Of a stretch of DNA of 64,000 nucleotides, positions 25,825 to 34,868 are shown one piece after another (the stretch's first letter is position 1; each line of letters opens with the position of its first letter). The position numbers and the translations under genes are program-made. Source of the stretch: Pseudanabaena sp. PCC 6802 (lineage in GTDB: Bacteria > Cyanobacteriota > Cyanobacteriia > Pseudanabaenales > Pseudanabaenaceae); NCBI RefSeq assembly GCF_000332175.1, contig NZ_KB235914.1:2290868-2354867 (forward strand). The letters run 5' to 3'. The notes under the pieces are model-generated. The model was not told the DNA's origin. It saw only the letters and a program-made list of their open reading frames with translations, and searched no databases.

Positions 25825-26532
25825 ATGATTACTACAGAAAAAGTAGATAACAAAGCCCGCGATTTATTCCGCGCCGCCTATGAAAATCGCTATACCTGGG
25901 ACGATCGCTTCCCTGGTATGACCGCAGATTTGAGCGTGACGATTGATGGCGAGACCCGCACGGGTAAGGCAAGCATCAACCCCGATCTATCTGTAAGCGT
26001 AACCATGGACGAGCCTAAATTGGTCGAGCGTACGACTCGTGCGCCCAGCGGCGAAGAAAAAACCGTCACTGTCGATGAAGGGCAAGAATGGCTGACCAAT
26101 CAGTTGAGAGATGTCGTTACCCACCGCAAGCGCAAGTCCTTTGAAGACGCGCATGGTAAGTCGGAATTTTCCATGGGTGCAACGGATGAAACTGGAGCGG
26201 TAGAAATTCTGGTTTCCGGCGATAGTATGGGTTCCAACTACAAGGTGCGCAATAACGAGGTTTCTATGGTTAGCCGCGTCATGGGGCGTATCGGCTTTGT
26301 CATCAACCACCTGGCTCACCTCGACACGGGCGAAGGCTATATCTCTAGCGCCTATAGCGCCGTCTTCCGCAATCCTCAAACCAATGAGATCGTGCGGCAA
26401 GCCAAGTTTGAGGATAACTACGAAAAAATAGGCGACTACTATGTCATGACCAGTCAGGTCGTTCATTCCAACGAACAGGGTCAGCAAAAAAACTACGAAA
26501 TCAATTTTACGAATATTCAGTTGCTAGCTTAG
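25825..26532 (+). CDS. DUF3386 family protein
   Basis: 235 residues from the ATG at 25825, chosen because the frame upstream is made of element B3. It opens with ARDLFRAAYENRYTWDDRFPGMTADLSV, which matches the DUF3386 family of cyanobacteria and plants. The remainder is beta-rich with no membrane segments and no catalytic motif. The function is unknown. Confidence 0.8.
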   Translation: MITTEKVDNKARDLFRAAYENRYTWDDRFPGMTADLSVTIDGETRTGKASINPDLSVSVTMDEPKLVERTTRAPSGEEKTVTVDEGQEWLTNQLRDVVTHRKRKSFEDAHGKSEFSMGATDETGAVEILVSGDSMGSNYKVRNNEVSMVSRVMGRIGFVINHLAHLDTGEGYISSAYSAVFRNPQTNEIVRQAKFEDNYEKIGDYYVMTSQVVHSNEQGQQKNYEINFTNIQLLA

Positions 26533-27018
26533 TACGTTAAGACTGACTGGCAGCACCCGTTTTTGTCACCTATTCTTTAGTCTTCAGTATCTAACCTTGG
26601 CAACCCTGCTGAGGTATTTTTGTTTAGTTGAGGACAGATTCTGTTATACCAAATCAGTACGCATTATCCCTACATTGCCTGGCGACTAGAAGTCGCGGCT
26701 ATGCAAATAAAATCTGCCTGCGCAGACTGCAAGAAAAGGGGTTAACAGATCGGGATTTGGTATTAGTCCAAGAGTTATGAGGGTTGCGGTTCCATGCACG
26801 GGTTCTGTCAGTGTATTCCATCTTAAACATGTTGACTGTTGCTATAACTTTAGTGCGGCTAGCCTGGGACAATTGCCCGATATTTAGGAGAGCGGTCGTC
26901 GAAGATAGCAGCAACAGTCTGGCAATTCGCTATAAATTAATTTAAGCCATTTGCACTCTCGATATGGTAAATAAGGTAACGTTATTTCCCAATCTTTAGC
27001 TTTTTAGGAGTGTGGAAA
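26533..27018. other. Non-coding region with element C
   Basis: 486 bp without a supported gene. It contains element C (26646-26763). The final AT-rich 60 bp with TTTTTAGGAG is the leader and ribosome site of the next gene. Confidence 0.5.
26646..26763. repeat. Element C: 118 bp unit with inverted ends ATACCAAATC
   Basis: The ends are ATACCAAATC and its exact complement GATTTGGTAT. Inside lies GGCGACTAGAAGTCGCGGCT, a small hairpin of a type often repeated in cyanobacterial genomes. Non-coding. Only one copy was seen in this window, so its mobile nature is inferred. Confidence 0.5.
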
Positions 27019-27636
27019 GTGAATTTTGTTAAATATTTAGGCTTCAGGCATGTAGATGTAGTTTATCGCAGAATCTCACTATTTTTGATCTCGCTATTTG
27101 CAGTTATTGGCTTACAGCATTTTGTTGCCGAGCCAATCCTATCGGCTCCTGGTTCGATATCTAATGCGATCGCACCATCTGCATCGATTGCATTAATTAC
27201 CCATTTTAACGAGCAAATTGTCGCTCAGGATAGTACACAAGACAATACATCTAGCGAAAATAACCCCACGACTGCTCCCCTCACTGAAGAACAAAAAGCC
27301 CTTGCAGACAAAATCCTCCTTTTTAGTGGAGTAATTGGTCTTTTGGCTTACTTGTTTGTCAGTTTCTGTTTGATGAAAATTGCGGAGAAACTGAGTATCC
27401 CTAATAGCTGGCTGGCCTGGGTACCAATTGCCCAAATTTGGGTCATGATTCGCGCTGCCGGAAAGCCAGGATGGTGGCTGATCTTGTTGTTCGTGCCCCT
27501 GGTCAATTTTGTTATTGGCTTAATCGTTTTATTCTCGATTCCGCCAAATCTGGGAAAATCTTCTCTCTTAGGACTATTGATCTTCTTACCCGTACTTGGG
27601 GTGTTTCTATACTGGGGTTTGCTAGCATTCACCTAA
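27019..27636 (+). CDS. DUF5684-like membrane protein with N-terminal secretion/anchor segment
   Basis: About 205 residues from the GTG at 27019, which lies 8 bp after AGGAG; a GTG at 27010 overlaps that site and is less likely. Residues about 17-40 are hydrophobic (signal or anchor). After a Ser/Thr/Glu/Pro linker come three or four membrane segments with SWLAWVPIAQIWVMIRAAGKPGWW and PLVNFVIGLIV, the DUF5684 pattern. No transport motif is visible. Confidence 0.65.
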   Translation: MNFVKYLGFRHVDVVYRRISLFLISLFAVIGLQHFVAEPILSAPGSISNAIAPSASIALITHFNEQIVAQDSTQDNTSSENNPTTAPLTEEQKALADKILLFSGVIGLLAYLFVSFCLMKIAEKLSIPNSWLAWVPIAQIWVMIRAAGKPGWWLILLFVPLVNFVIGLIVLFSIPPNLGKSSLLGLLIFLPVLGVFLYWGLLAFT

Positions 27637-27670
27637 ATCTGCAATTTCCGGACAACTGGCGCTTCCGAAA

Positions 27671-28447
27671 CTACAGCGGCAGCTTGGGTGCGTGGTCGAT
27701 CGCGCAGTAAGGACGACTGTAGCTCAGTGGCATTTCGAGGCCACGATCGAGCAAAAAGTCCCGATCGCTCAACACCTTTTCCGTTTGACCGTCATAGGCA
27801 ACTCGCCCTTCGCTGAGGACGACAGTGCGATCGCATAGTTCTAAGGCCAGATCAAGATCGTGAGTGGCAATTAGCTGAGTCTCTGGCAGGCTTTGTAATA
27901 AATGAATTAACTGGCGGCGCGATCGCGGATCGAGTTGAGCGGAAGGCTCGTCAAATACTAAGATCTGCGGTCGCATTGCCATTACCCCCGCGATCGCCAC
28001 CCGCTTCTTTTCTCCTCCAGATAAATTACCAGCTTGGCGTTTAGCGTAAATATGGGGATCGAGTCCAACTGACTGCATCGCCCCTATTACCCGCTGTTGT
28101 AGTTCTGCCCCTCGCCAGCCCTGATTCATTGGCCCAAATGCCACATCCTCCCAAACCGTGGGCATAAATAGCTGATCGTCTGGGTTTTGGAAAACCAGTC
28201 CTACAAAATTGCGAATTATTTGCAGATTTTTTGATTTAACCAGGTTTTCTCCCACCATCACCTCACCCTTTTGCGGCATCAATACACCATTGAGGTGGAG
28301 AAGTAGCGTTGACTTGCCAGAGCCATTCGCTCCCACCAGCGCTACCCGCTCTGTAGCTCGAATTGATAGATTAATTTCCCTAAGTGCGTGCGTCCCATCG
28401 GGATAGGTATAGCTAAGATTCTCAATAAAGATGGGATTGTGGTGCAT
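27671..28447 (-). CDS. cbiO: Energy-coupling factor/cobalt-type ABC ATPase
   Basis: 258 residues from the ATG at 28447 (the frame also opens at a TTG 9 bases earlier). Walker A GANGSGKST, Q-loop VFQNPDDQLF (typical of EcfA/CbiO), signature LSGGEKKRVAIAG, Walker B ILVFDEPSAQLD and switch His in ATHDLD. It powers uptake of a metal or vitamin with membrane partners CbiQ and a substrate subunit, which are not adjacent here. The substrate is therefore unknown; the symbol is by family. Confidence 0.85.
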   Translation of the reverse strand: MHHNPIFIENLSYTYPDGTHALREINLSIRATERVALVGANGSGKSTLLLHLNGVLMPQKGEVMVGENLVKSKNLQIIRNFVGLVFQNPDDQLFMPTVWEDVAFGPMNQGWRGAELQQRVIGAMQSVGLDPHIYAKRQAGNLSGGEKKRVAIAGVMAMRPQILVFDEPSAQLDPRSRRQLIHLLQSLPETQLIATHDLDLALELCDRTVVLSEGRVAYDGQTEKVLSDRDFLLDRGLEMPLSYSRPYCAIDHAPKLPL

Positions 28448-28686
28448 AAATGGCAAATTTAGCGATCGGGAGGAGAGGCGTGTCGAATTGACCTTAGCAA
28501 GCTGACCGCTATTCTATTAAAAAAATACCCCAAATAACTTTGGGGCAGTGAAAGAGGATTCGTAAGTGTTGAATTTAGTTTATGCGGGAATAAGCTCCTG
28601 CCACATCACCTCGTCGAGCAGACAGAAGCATGAAACTTTCCTCGCCCAATTGGGTGAAGTGTTTGGTACTTAGAATTCCGAACCCG

Positions 28687-29262
28687 CTACTTTTTCATGC
28701 CCTTCGCCATGTTGCGGAACATATCCATGCTCGTGTCTCTGCGATTGCGATCGCTACTTTCCTTGGTGGGTTTAATCTCAGGTGCAGGCTCCTTTGGTGC
28801 TTGACCAAAAGAACCGGCAGTGCCTTCTGTTTTGTTTAGAGAAGAAGTAACTTCTACCACTTCAGCACCTTCTGCACGACCACCAAATCTAGGGAAGGTT
28901 TTTTTGATCGTCTTGGTGGTACGCATGTAGTCAATATTACCGAAGGTCTTGGCTGAGTCAGCATCCAAAAAGTAGGAATTAGCATCTTCTGTGGGTTGGT
29001 AAGTCCACTTTGGTTCTGCCTCTGCCTCTGGCTCTGGGGTTGGGTCGCTTTTCTTAGAGTTAAATAAACCACCAAGCAAGCCCTTACCCTTCGCTTCAGG
29101 GACTGAGGTAGGTTCTGCTTCTGCAGCTTTTGCCTCTGCTTTAGCTGGAGCAGCTGGTTTCTTTGTTTCAGCTTTCACCTCCGCTTTAGCTGGTGCAGCT
29201 GGCTCTTCAGACTTAGAAGGTTCTGCCTTCTTCTTGTTAAACAATCCTTTAATAAAAGTCAT
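28687..29262 (-). CDS. Ala/Lys/Glu/Pro-rich hypothetical protein
   Basis: 191 residues from the ATG at 29262, preceded by AAGGA; the frame runs 13 codons further but without a better site. It begins MTFIKGLFNKKK, then carries a low-complexity part with PAAPAKAE repeats, a GLLGGLFNSKK segment that echoes the N-terminus, and an ordered-looking C-terminal part (DADSAKTFGNIDYMRTTKTI and KKTFPRFGG). No membrane helix or signal. The end MDMFRNMAKGMKK is basic. I do not recognise the family; it stands just downstream of an RTX gene on the same strand. Confidence 0.6.
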   Translation of the reverse strand: MTFIKGLFNKKKAEPSKSEEPAAPAKAEVKAETKKPAAPAKAEAKAAEAEPTSVPEAKGKGLLGGLFNSKKSDPTPEPEAEAEPKWTYQPTEDANSYFLDADSAKTFGNIDYMRTTKTIKKTFPRFGGRAEGAEVVEVTSSLNKTEGTAGSFGQAPKEPAPEIKPTKESSDRNRRDTSMDMFRNMAKGMKK

Positions 29263-29352
29263 AATATCCTTGTGAATACTGTCTTGAATATTTGTTAACA
29301 CATACTAAATTTTATTAAAAACGCGCCCATCTGTATACTTGATTGATAAAAA

Positions 29353-29377
29353 ACAGGGCAAGCACTGCTTGCCCTGT
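29353..29377 (-). terminator. Intrinsic terminator of the RTX gene at 29413
   Basis: Perfect hairpin ACAGGGCAAGC-ACT-GCTTGCCCTGT; on the minus strand it is followed by a run of six T, 36 bp after the RTX stop codon. Confidence 0.85.
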
Positions 29378-29412
29378 AACAGAAATTACTTTTATATCCC
29401 AACCTGCGCGCC

Positions 29413-30990
29413 CTAAGCCACAATTCGGAAGAATGGGAAACCAGGGATTCCAGGAGGTGCCGGAACGGGTGAAAGCTGCGCAAATTGCACGAAGCCAGTA
29501 CCTGAGCCGCCACCATCGCGATCGAAGTAAAGACCGCCACCAGTTACGTCATAGTAGAAAGCAGAAGTGCCAACTGGTATCCCTAATACAGATGCATCAG
29601 CCGGTGCTGCTCCAGGAGTGGGGGGGAAGAAAAGAAACTGCCCTATGCCTCCAGTTTGTCCGGCAACTAACGAACCACCAAACGCCGCTGCGCTAACTTC
29701 AATAATATCGAGATCGCCTATAGGTGGGGGAGAAAATTTATAGTCAGTGATAACATCAACTTCACCCGGAGTGAAGTCAGTGAACCGGAAAATATCAGAA
29801 CCCGAGCCACCCGTAAGCGTATCGATACCGCGACCGCCAATTAGCGTATCGCCGCCTTGGGCATCGCTGCCAGGAATCTGTAGGAAAATAGGATTAATAG
29901 TACTGCTATCGCCACCATTGATGCTGTCATTACCATCGCTGCCGAACATAAAGTCATTGCCAGCATTGCCAGCTAAGGTATCGTCGTTGACAGTCGTGAC
30001 TAGCTGAATCCCGGCAGCGGTAGTAGCAGCGGTCGGATCGTCAGTAAAGCTATCAGCAGTAGGGCTACCTACTAAGCTCTTACCCTTGATATCGCCTCCA
30101 GGTAGACGATTGCCCACCGTGAAGGTAGAAGTGCCACCGTTATCACCCGTGTTGATAGTGTCGTTGGTGGTGATGAAGCTACCGTTGATAGCGAATAACT
30201 GCGATCCAGGTGCCAATAGCTGCTCTCTCGTGACACCAACAACCGTAATCGTTTGGGCTGCCGACGTACCGTCGCTAGCCGTTCCTGCAATGGTAATCAC
30301 CGCCGCGCCAGCAGAATTGGTGGTAACTGTTACTGTGGCATTGCGGTCTAGTTGGGAAATTGAAATCGTGTCACCAGTGGCGAAGTCGAAGATCGTGTCA
30401 GAGCCACCAAAGCCGCCTCTGCTGCGCACCACCTGCTCTGCACCTGTAAATGCCACTAGATCCTGCGGTACGGCGGTAAAGAATTGGAACTGGTCGTTGC
30501 CAGCTTCGCCGAACATGTCGTTGTTGCCTTTGCCACCGATGAGGGTGTCGTTACCATCGGCACCCAACATGCGATCGCTTCCGTTACCAGCTACCAATAC
30601 GTCATCGCCGAGGTCGCCGTTCATCGTATTGGCATTGGAGACGCTACCGTAGATGGTGTCATTACCTTGACCGCCAAACAGAGTGTTACCACCGTTAGTA
30701 GAAGCGACTAGCAAGTCTTCGCCTCTGTTGCCACCTAGGCTATCGGCGCTAAATCCGAAACGAGCGCCCACCAGGGTGTCAGCGCCTTGACCGCCAAACA
30801 GGCTGTCGTTGCCACCTGCGGTTTGGGTTAAGCTGTCTGCAAATAAAAGGTCATTGTCAGCATTTCCGTTGAGCGTATCTCTGCCGACATTACCAATTAA
30901 AGTATCGTCGCCTCTGAGACCTCTAGCGTTGTCGCCTTCGGTAGTTGCTAAATAACTATCGTTGGCATTAGTGCCTGTAAAAACTGCCAT
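29413..30990 (-). CDS. RTX calcium-binding repeat protein, paralogue 1
   Basis: 525 residues, no signal peptide. Residues about 10-180 hold RTX-like nonapeptides (GRDTLNGNADNDLLFAD, GGQGNDTIYG, GADGNDTLIGGKG). A non-repeat middle (about 185-300, VFDFATGDTISISQL-like) is followed by more RTX units and a C-terminal serralysin-like segment (DVITDYKF, IIEVSAAAFGGSL, AFYYDVTGGGLYFDRDGGG). Residues 1 to about 290 are nearly identical to paralogues 2 and 3; the rest differs. Probably exported by a type I system and surface-bound; the role is unknown. Confidence 0.85.
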   Translation of the reverse strand: MAVFTGTNANDSYLATTEGDNARGLRGDDTLIGNVGRDTLNGNADNDLLFADSLTQTAGGNDSLFGGQGADTLVGARFGFSADSLGGNRGEDLLVASTNGGNTLFGGQGNDTIYGSVSNANTMNGDLGDDVLVAGNGSDRMLGADGNDTLIGGKGNNDMFGEAGNDQFQFFTAVPQDLVAFTGAEQVVRSRGGFGGSDTIFDFATGDTISISQLDRNATVTVTTNSAGAAVITIAGTASDGTSAAQTITVVGVTREQLLAPGSQLFAINGSFITTNDTINTGDNGGTSTFTVGNRLPGGDIKGKSLVGSPTADSFTDDPTAATTAAGIQLVTTVNDDTLAGNAGNDFMFGSDGNDSINGGDSSTINPIFLQIPGSDAQGGDTLIGGRGIDTLTGGSGSDIFRFTDFTPGEVDVITDYKFSPPPIGDLDIIEVSAAAFGGSLVAGQTGGIGQFLFFPPTPGAAPADASVLGIPVGTSAFYYDVTGGGLYFDRDGGGSGTGFVQFAQLSPVPAPPGIPGFPFFRIVA

Positions 30991-31256
30991 GGTGCTCCGT
31001 TCTCCTCACAAATGTTCAAGTTGCGCGCTCAACCCGCATTGAAATTCTATGTTTATTGAATCTATCACGAATTTGGGCACATATACTTACAGGTTCCCGC
31101 ACTTTTCACTACCAGAAATACTAAGCTTGCGAAACCTCATATCCCTTGCTAGGGAAAGCTTGCCCAACGATCGCTGCAGGTTGAGAATACCAGATGGGAG
31201 AGGTTTGGATTGAACGAGCGATCGCTTCTCTCTCATCTCTATCCGTTTCTCATTTA

Positions 31257-32339
31257 TCAGCAAATGCGAGGTAGTTGCTCGCCGCTCAGCATATCGATAA
31301 TGCGAGTTACACCAATCCGACTAACCATAGTTACCAAGCCTTTCATAGTATTATTGTCAGTCGCTCTGCCGATTTGGCAGGCACAACTATTGGAATCATC
31401 GCTTGCATTATGCGATCGCATAATCTCTAAAGCCTTTTCTGCTTGCGTCTGAGGCACGAATGCGATAAATCTCCCTTCGTTAGCGATGTAGATCGGATCG
31501 AAGCCGAGAATTTCGCAGGCTCCCTGCACGTCTTCGCGTACGGGAATTAGATTCTCGTCAATCTCAATACTCATCCCAGCAGCAAGGGCGATTTCATTGA
31601 GGGCGCTGGCCAGACCGCCCCGCGTTAAATCCCTTAGCATGTGGATTTCAATTTCTGCTGCTAGCAGTTCCAGAACGAGATCCGCCAATGGAGCGGCATC
31701 GCTTTGGATGGTCGTCTCAAATCCCAAGCCCTCGCGTACTGCCATAATCGCAATGCCGTGACGACCGATATCCCCACTCAGTAATATGGCATCTCCCGAT
31801 CGCACGGATTGAGATGAAATGATGCGATCGCATTCAACAATACCAACTCCAGCAGTATTGATAAATATGCCATCTCCTTTTCCTTTGTCCACGACTTTGG
31901 TGTCGCCTGTCACGATTTGCACGTTCGCGATTTGTGCCGCAGATCGCATGGATTGGATGATTTGCCATAACGTTGACATGGGCAATCCCTCTTCCAAAAT
32001 GAAGCTGGCACTGAGATAAAGCGGGCGCGCTCCTGCCATTGCCAAATCGTTGACAGTGCCGTACACCGCCAGCGCGCCAATATCACCACCAGGGAAGAAT
32101 AACGGTTTCACGACATAAGAATCCGTTGTAAAAGCCAGCTTGGGCGATCGGTTACTAGGAGTTAATTCCAACACTGCGGCATCGTGTTGGAGAGATGTGG
32201 GCACGTCGAATGTTGGCAAGAACATTTGAGAAATTAACTGGTGCATGAGCTTGCCACCGCCACCATGCGCCATCAGAACGTGGGGATATTGTTGGATAGG
32301 AATAGGACAGGATAAATTGAAATCTGTAGGATCTGACAT
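31257..32339 (-). CDS. hypE: Hydrogenase maturation protein HypE
   Basis: Dehydrates the carbamoylated C-terminal Cys to thiocyanate, giving the cyanide ligands of the NiFe centre. The 360-residue protein shows the AIR-synthase-like fold with [14 protein letters not shown] near residue 23, [34 protein letters not shown] and the required C-terminal PRIC at the very end. It is the last gene of hypC-hypD-(toxin pair)-hypE. Confidence 0.95.
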   Translation of the reverse strand: MSDPTDFNLSCPIPIQQYPHVLMAHGGGGKLMHQLISQMFLPTFDVPTSLQHDAAVLELTPSNRSPKLAFTTDSYVVKPLFFPGGDIGALAVYGTVNDLAMAGARPLYLSASFILEEGLPMSTLWQIIQSMRSAAQIANVQIVTGDTKVVDKGKGDGIFINTAGVGIVECDRIISSQSVRSGDAILLSGDIGRHGIAIMAVREGLGFETTIQSDAAPLADLVLELLAAEIEIHMLRDLTRGGLASALNEIALAAGMSIEIDENLIPVREDVQGACEILGFDPIYIANEGRFIAFVPQTQAEKALEIMRSHNASDDSNSCACQIGRATDNNTMKGLVTMVSRIGVTRIIDMLSGEQLPRIC

Positions 32340-32377
32340 AAAGTAGGGCTTGCTTATAGACTGCGTTTTTAAAGAAT

Positions 32378-32797
32378 TTACTCCGGGTAATAACGATTGA
32401 GAAAGTCTTGTGGGTTCAGGATTGGAATGCCATTTACTTTAATCAGTACTAATAAGTCCAGATCTCCAGTAATTAGAGCTTCAGCATTAGCACTTAAGGC
32501 AGTACCTAGAATCTTATTATCCTTAGGATCGCGCAATTCAGCTATCCTGATAGGAACTGTTGGGCATATTTCTGATAGTTCTCGCACGACAGCCATTAGA
32601 GTCTCTACTGTACAAGCCCGCTGTTGTAAGCGTTGTTGAAATTTGGCATGTCTTAATGTAGTTTCTAGTTCCAAGAGCAGGGTATCTGAGACAAAGAGGG
32701 AAATTTGAGTGTTGCGAGCAAGACGGAATAAGCGGCTGGGGGTTCCTCCCCACAATAGACCTGAAATCCAAACATTGACATCGAGTACAATTCTCAT
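32378..32797 (-). CDS. PIN-domain toxin
   Basis: 139 residues with PIN-fold acidic residues: Asp in [15 protein letters not shown] (residue 5 area), Glu in [10 protein letters not shown], Asp in [10 protein letters not shown] and Asp in [11 protein letters not shown] toxins are Mg-dependent RNases. It is placed after an AbrB-like antitoxin (81 bp gap) and 38 bp before hypE, all on one strand. Confidence 0.85.
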   Translation of the reverse strand: MRIVLDVNVWISGLLWGGTPSRLFRLARNTQISLFVSDTLLLELETTLRHAKFQQRLQQRACTVETLMAVVRELSEICPTVPIRIAELRDPKDNKILGTALSANAEALITGDLDLLVLIKVNGIPILNPQDFLNRYYPE

Positions 32798-32878
32798 ACC
32801 AAATCGATCCAGATTTATTTTTTGATAACGCCATAGTCTTTCAGAAGCAAGGTGTTATAGTGTGCAGATTTGTTATTA

Positions 32879-33139
32879 TTAATCAGACCATAGCTCCTGT
32901 CGCACTTCTTTCACAATCTCGCTAATCTCTTGAAGTGCTGGCTGACTTGGATCTATTTCTAGCTCCTCAAGTTCTTGAAGAAATGCATCTAGATCTACAG
33001 GTGGCTTGAAGATTTTTTCAAGTACAATACCATCCACTTTTACAATCGCTCTGTATTCATCGCCTGCTTTAAGTTGCGATCGTATCTCTGGAGGTAGATC
33101 CAGGTGACCTTCATTAGTTACTTTTACAATTGCGTTCAT
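32879..33139 (-). CDS. AbrB/SpoVT-like antitoxin
   Basis: 86 residues. The N-terminal IVKVTNEGHLDLPPEIRSQL is a swapped-hairpin AbrB-type DNA-binding start; the acidic helical C-terminus (DAFLQELEELEIDPSQPAL) would bind the PIN toxin. It starts only 18 bp after the hypD stop, so it is likely on the hyp transcript and perhaps also has its own promoter. Confidence 0.78.
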   Translation of the reverse strand: MNAIVKVTNEGHLDLPPEIRSQLKAGDEYRAIVKVDGIVLEKIFKPPVDLDAFLQELEELEIDPSQPALQEISEIVKEVRQELWSD

Positions 33140-33157
33140 AGTTTACAATCTACCTCA

Positions 33158-34300
33158 TTAGCTATTAGATACCCAACTTGGCTGTATGTCAGCATTAGGC
33201 AAATGCTGTCTATATCTATAGTATGCCGCACATGCTCCTTCTGAGGAAACCATCGGTGCTCCTAAGGGGTGTTCTGGCGTGCACTGTATGCCGAAAGCCG
33301 AGCATTCATGCGGCTTCTTCGTGCCTTGTAAAATAAGGCCGCTAATGCATAAATTTGCATCCTTTGGCTGGATCTCATGCCGCACTATGGAATCTAATGA
33401 AAAGCGTTTTTCGGCATCGAATTCAGCATATTCATCCCTAATCCCTAAACCGCTAGCAGGGATTTCACCAATCCCGCGCCATCGACGCGGCACAATTTGA
33501 AATACTTCATTCATTAGTTGCATGGCTTTAGCATTGCCATCTTGATGCACGGAACGGGCATACTGGTTCTCAACTACTGCTTTTTCCATCTCCAATTGTC
33601 GCACGCACATGTGAATGCCCTGTAAAACATCTAACGGTTCAAAGCCCGTTACGACAATGGGAACACCGTACTTTTTCGCAATTGGCGCGTATTCGTTGTA
33701 TCCCATCACGGTGCAGACGTGACCCGCAGCCAGAAATCCCTGTACGCGGCAGTCGAGCGCGCTGAGGATGGTCTCCATCGCAGGAGGTACCAGAACATGG
33801 GAAACGAGCATGGAGAAATTCCGAAGCCCCAATTTTTTTGCTTGATAGAGGGTCATCGCAGTAGCTGGAGCGGTCGTCTCAAATCCAACTGCGAAGAAAA
33901 CTACTTGTCGATCGCAATTCTGTTGCGCGATTTTCAGACTATCTAAAGGAGAGTAGACAACGCGAATATCGGCTCCTGTAGCCTTGACAGATAGCAGATC
34001 GATCGCGCTGCCGGGCACGCGCAACATATCGCCAAACGAACACAAAATTGTATTGGGCTGAGAAGCGATCGCGATCGCGCGATCGATAATTTCTATAGGC
34101 GTAACGCAGACTGGGCAACCTGGGCCATGAACGAGCGATATCTCTTTAGGTAGTAGTTCGTCAATGCCATACTTTACAATCGCATGGGTTTGACCGCCAC
34201 AAATTTCCATAATCGTCCAGGGACGAGTTGCGAGCGCGCTAATTTCTCTACCTAGCTGCTTTGCAATCTTGGCATCGCGGAATTCATTAACGAATTTCAT
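33158..34300 (-). CDS. hypD: Hydrogenase maturation protein HypD
   Basis: Fe-S protein that, with HypC, assembles the Fe(CN)2CO unit. About 380 residues from the ATG at 34300, which has AAGGAG 7 bp upstream; six more codons upstream are less likely. Motifs: [52 protein letters not shown] and the C-terminal cysteine-containing cluster region ([20 protein letters not shown]). Typical length and order. Confidence 0.95.
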   Translation of the reverse strand: MKFVNEFRDAKIAKQLGREISALATRPWTIMEICGGQTHAIVKYGIDELLPKEISLVHGPGCPVCVTPIEIIDRAIAIASQPNTILCSFGDMLRVPGSAIDLLSVKATGADIRVVYSPLDSLKIAQQNCDRQVVFFAVGFETTAPATAMTLYQAKKLGLRNFSMLVSHVLVPPAMETILSALDCRVQGFLAAGHVCTVMGYNEYAPIAKKYGVPIVVTGFEPLDVLQGIHMCVRQLEMEKAVVENQYARSVHQDGNAKAMQLMNEVFQIVPRRWRGIGEIPASGLGIRDEYAEFDAEKRFSLDSIVRHEIQPKDANLCISGLILQGTKKPHECSAFGIQCTPEHPLGAPMVSSEGACAAYYRYRQHLPNADIQPSWVSNS

Positions 34301-34350
34301 ATCGATTCTCCTTGTCAAATTTGTTCCATCGATCGCAACACTTACGGGTG

Positions 34351-34415
34351 GTAGGGGCAGGTTTGGCTAGAGATCGCGGTTTTGCCAATAGCGCTCGTAC
34401 AAAACCTACCCCTAC
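34351..34415. repeat. Inverted repeat GTAGGGGCAGGTTT between hypC and hypD
   Basis: GTAGGGGCAGGTTT and its complement AAACCTACCCCTAC lie about 37 bp apart in the hypC-hypD gap. Such units are repeated in many cyanobacterial genomes. It could fold in the hyp transcript. Confidence 0.6.
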
Positions 34416-34450
34416 ACTACGGATTTTTACGATGAGAATTCGTTCGCACC

Positions 34451-34678
34451 TCACTCATTCATTTGAGCTAGATCGCGGAGCGTTTGTTCGGCTTCGGTTT
34501 CATCTAGTATTGACAGCGCAAACCCAACGTGCACGATCGCATAATCTCCTACCTGCGCTTCGGGGACGTATGCCAAACTCACTTCTTTGACAACGCCACC
34601 GAAGCTGACCCTGCCCGATCGCGTCAGGTCATCATCACCGCTAATACTGAGAATTTTGCCTGGAACTGCTAGACACAT
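34451..34678 (-). CDS. hypC: Hydrogenase maturation chaperone HypC
   Basis: 75 residues starting MCLAVPGKILSI, with the essential N-terminal Cys2, followed by the small beta-barrel blocks RVSFGGVVKEVSLAYVPEA and VGDYAIVHVGFALSILDE. It carries the Fe centre with HypD to the hydrogenase large subunit. First gene of the local hyp set; 150 bp from hypD. Confidence 0.95.
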   Translation of the reverse strand: MCLAVPGKILSISGDDDLTRSGRVSFGGVVKEVSLAYVPEAQVGDYAIVHVGFALSILDETEAEQTLRDLAQMNE

Positions 34679-34868
34679 ACATTTAGGAACCGCTGCTATT
34701 AGTTGCTAATTAAAAGGGGCATAGCGGAGGAGTTGTTTGTCCGATTTGGAAAACTGGGCGATCTGACGATCGTGCTCTGCGGTCGAATATAATAGTTAGG
34801 TGATATAACCATAACCAATAAGCACCCGATCTTGATTATAAGGTGCTAAAAGGAGCCAGGACGCATTT

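Noticed and set aside
29747-30711. Long plus-strand frames opposite the RTX genes (also opposite paralogues 2 and 3)
   Set aside because: They mirror the repeat codons of the real genes and are conserved only because the sense strand is.
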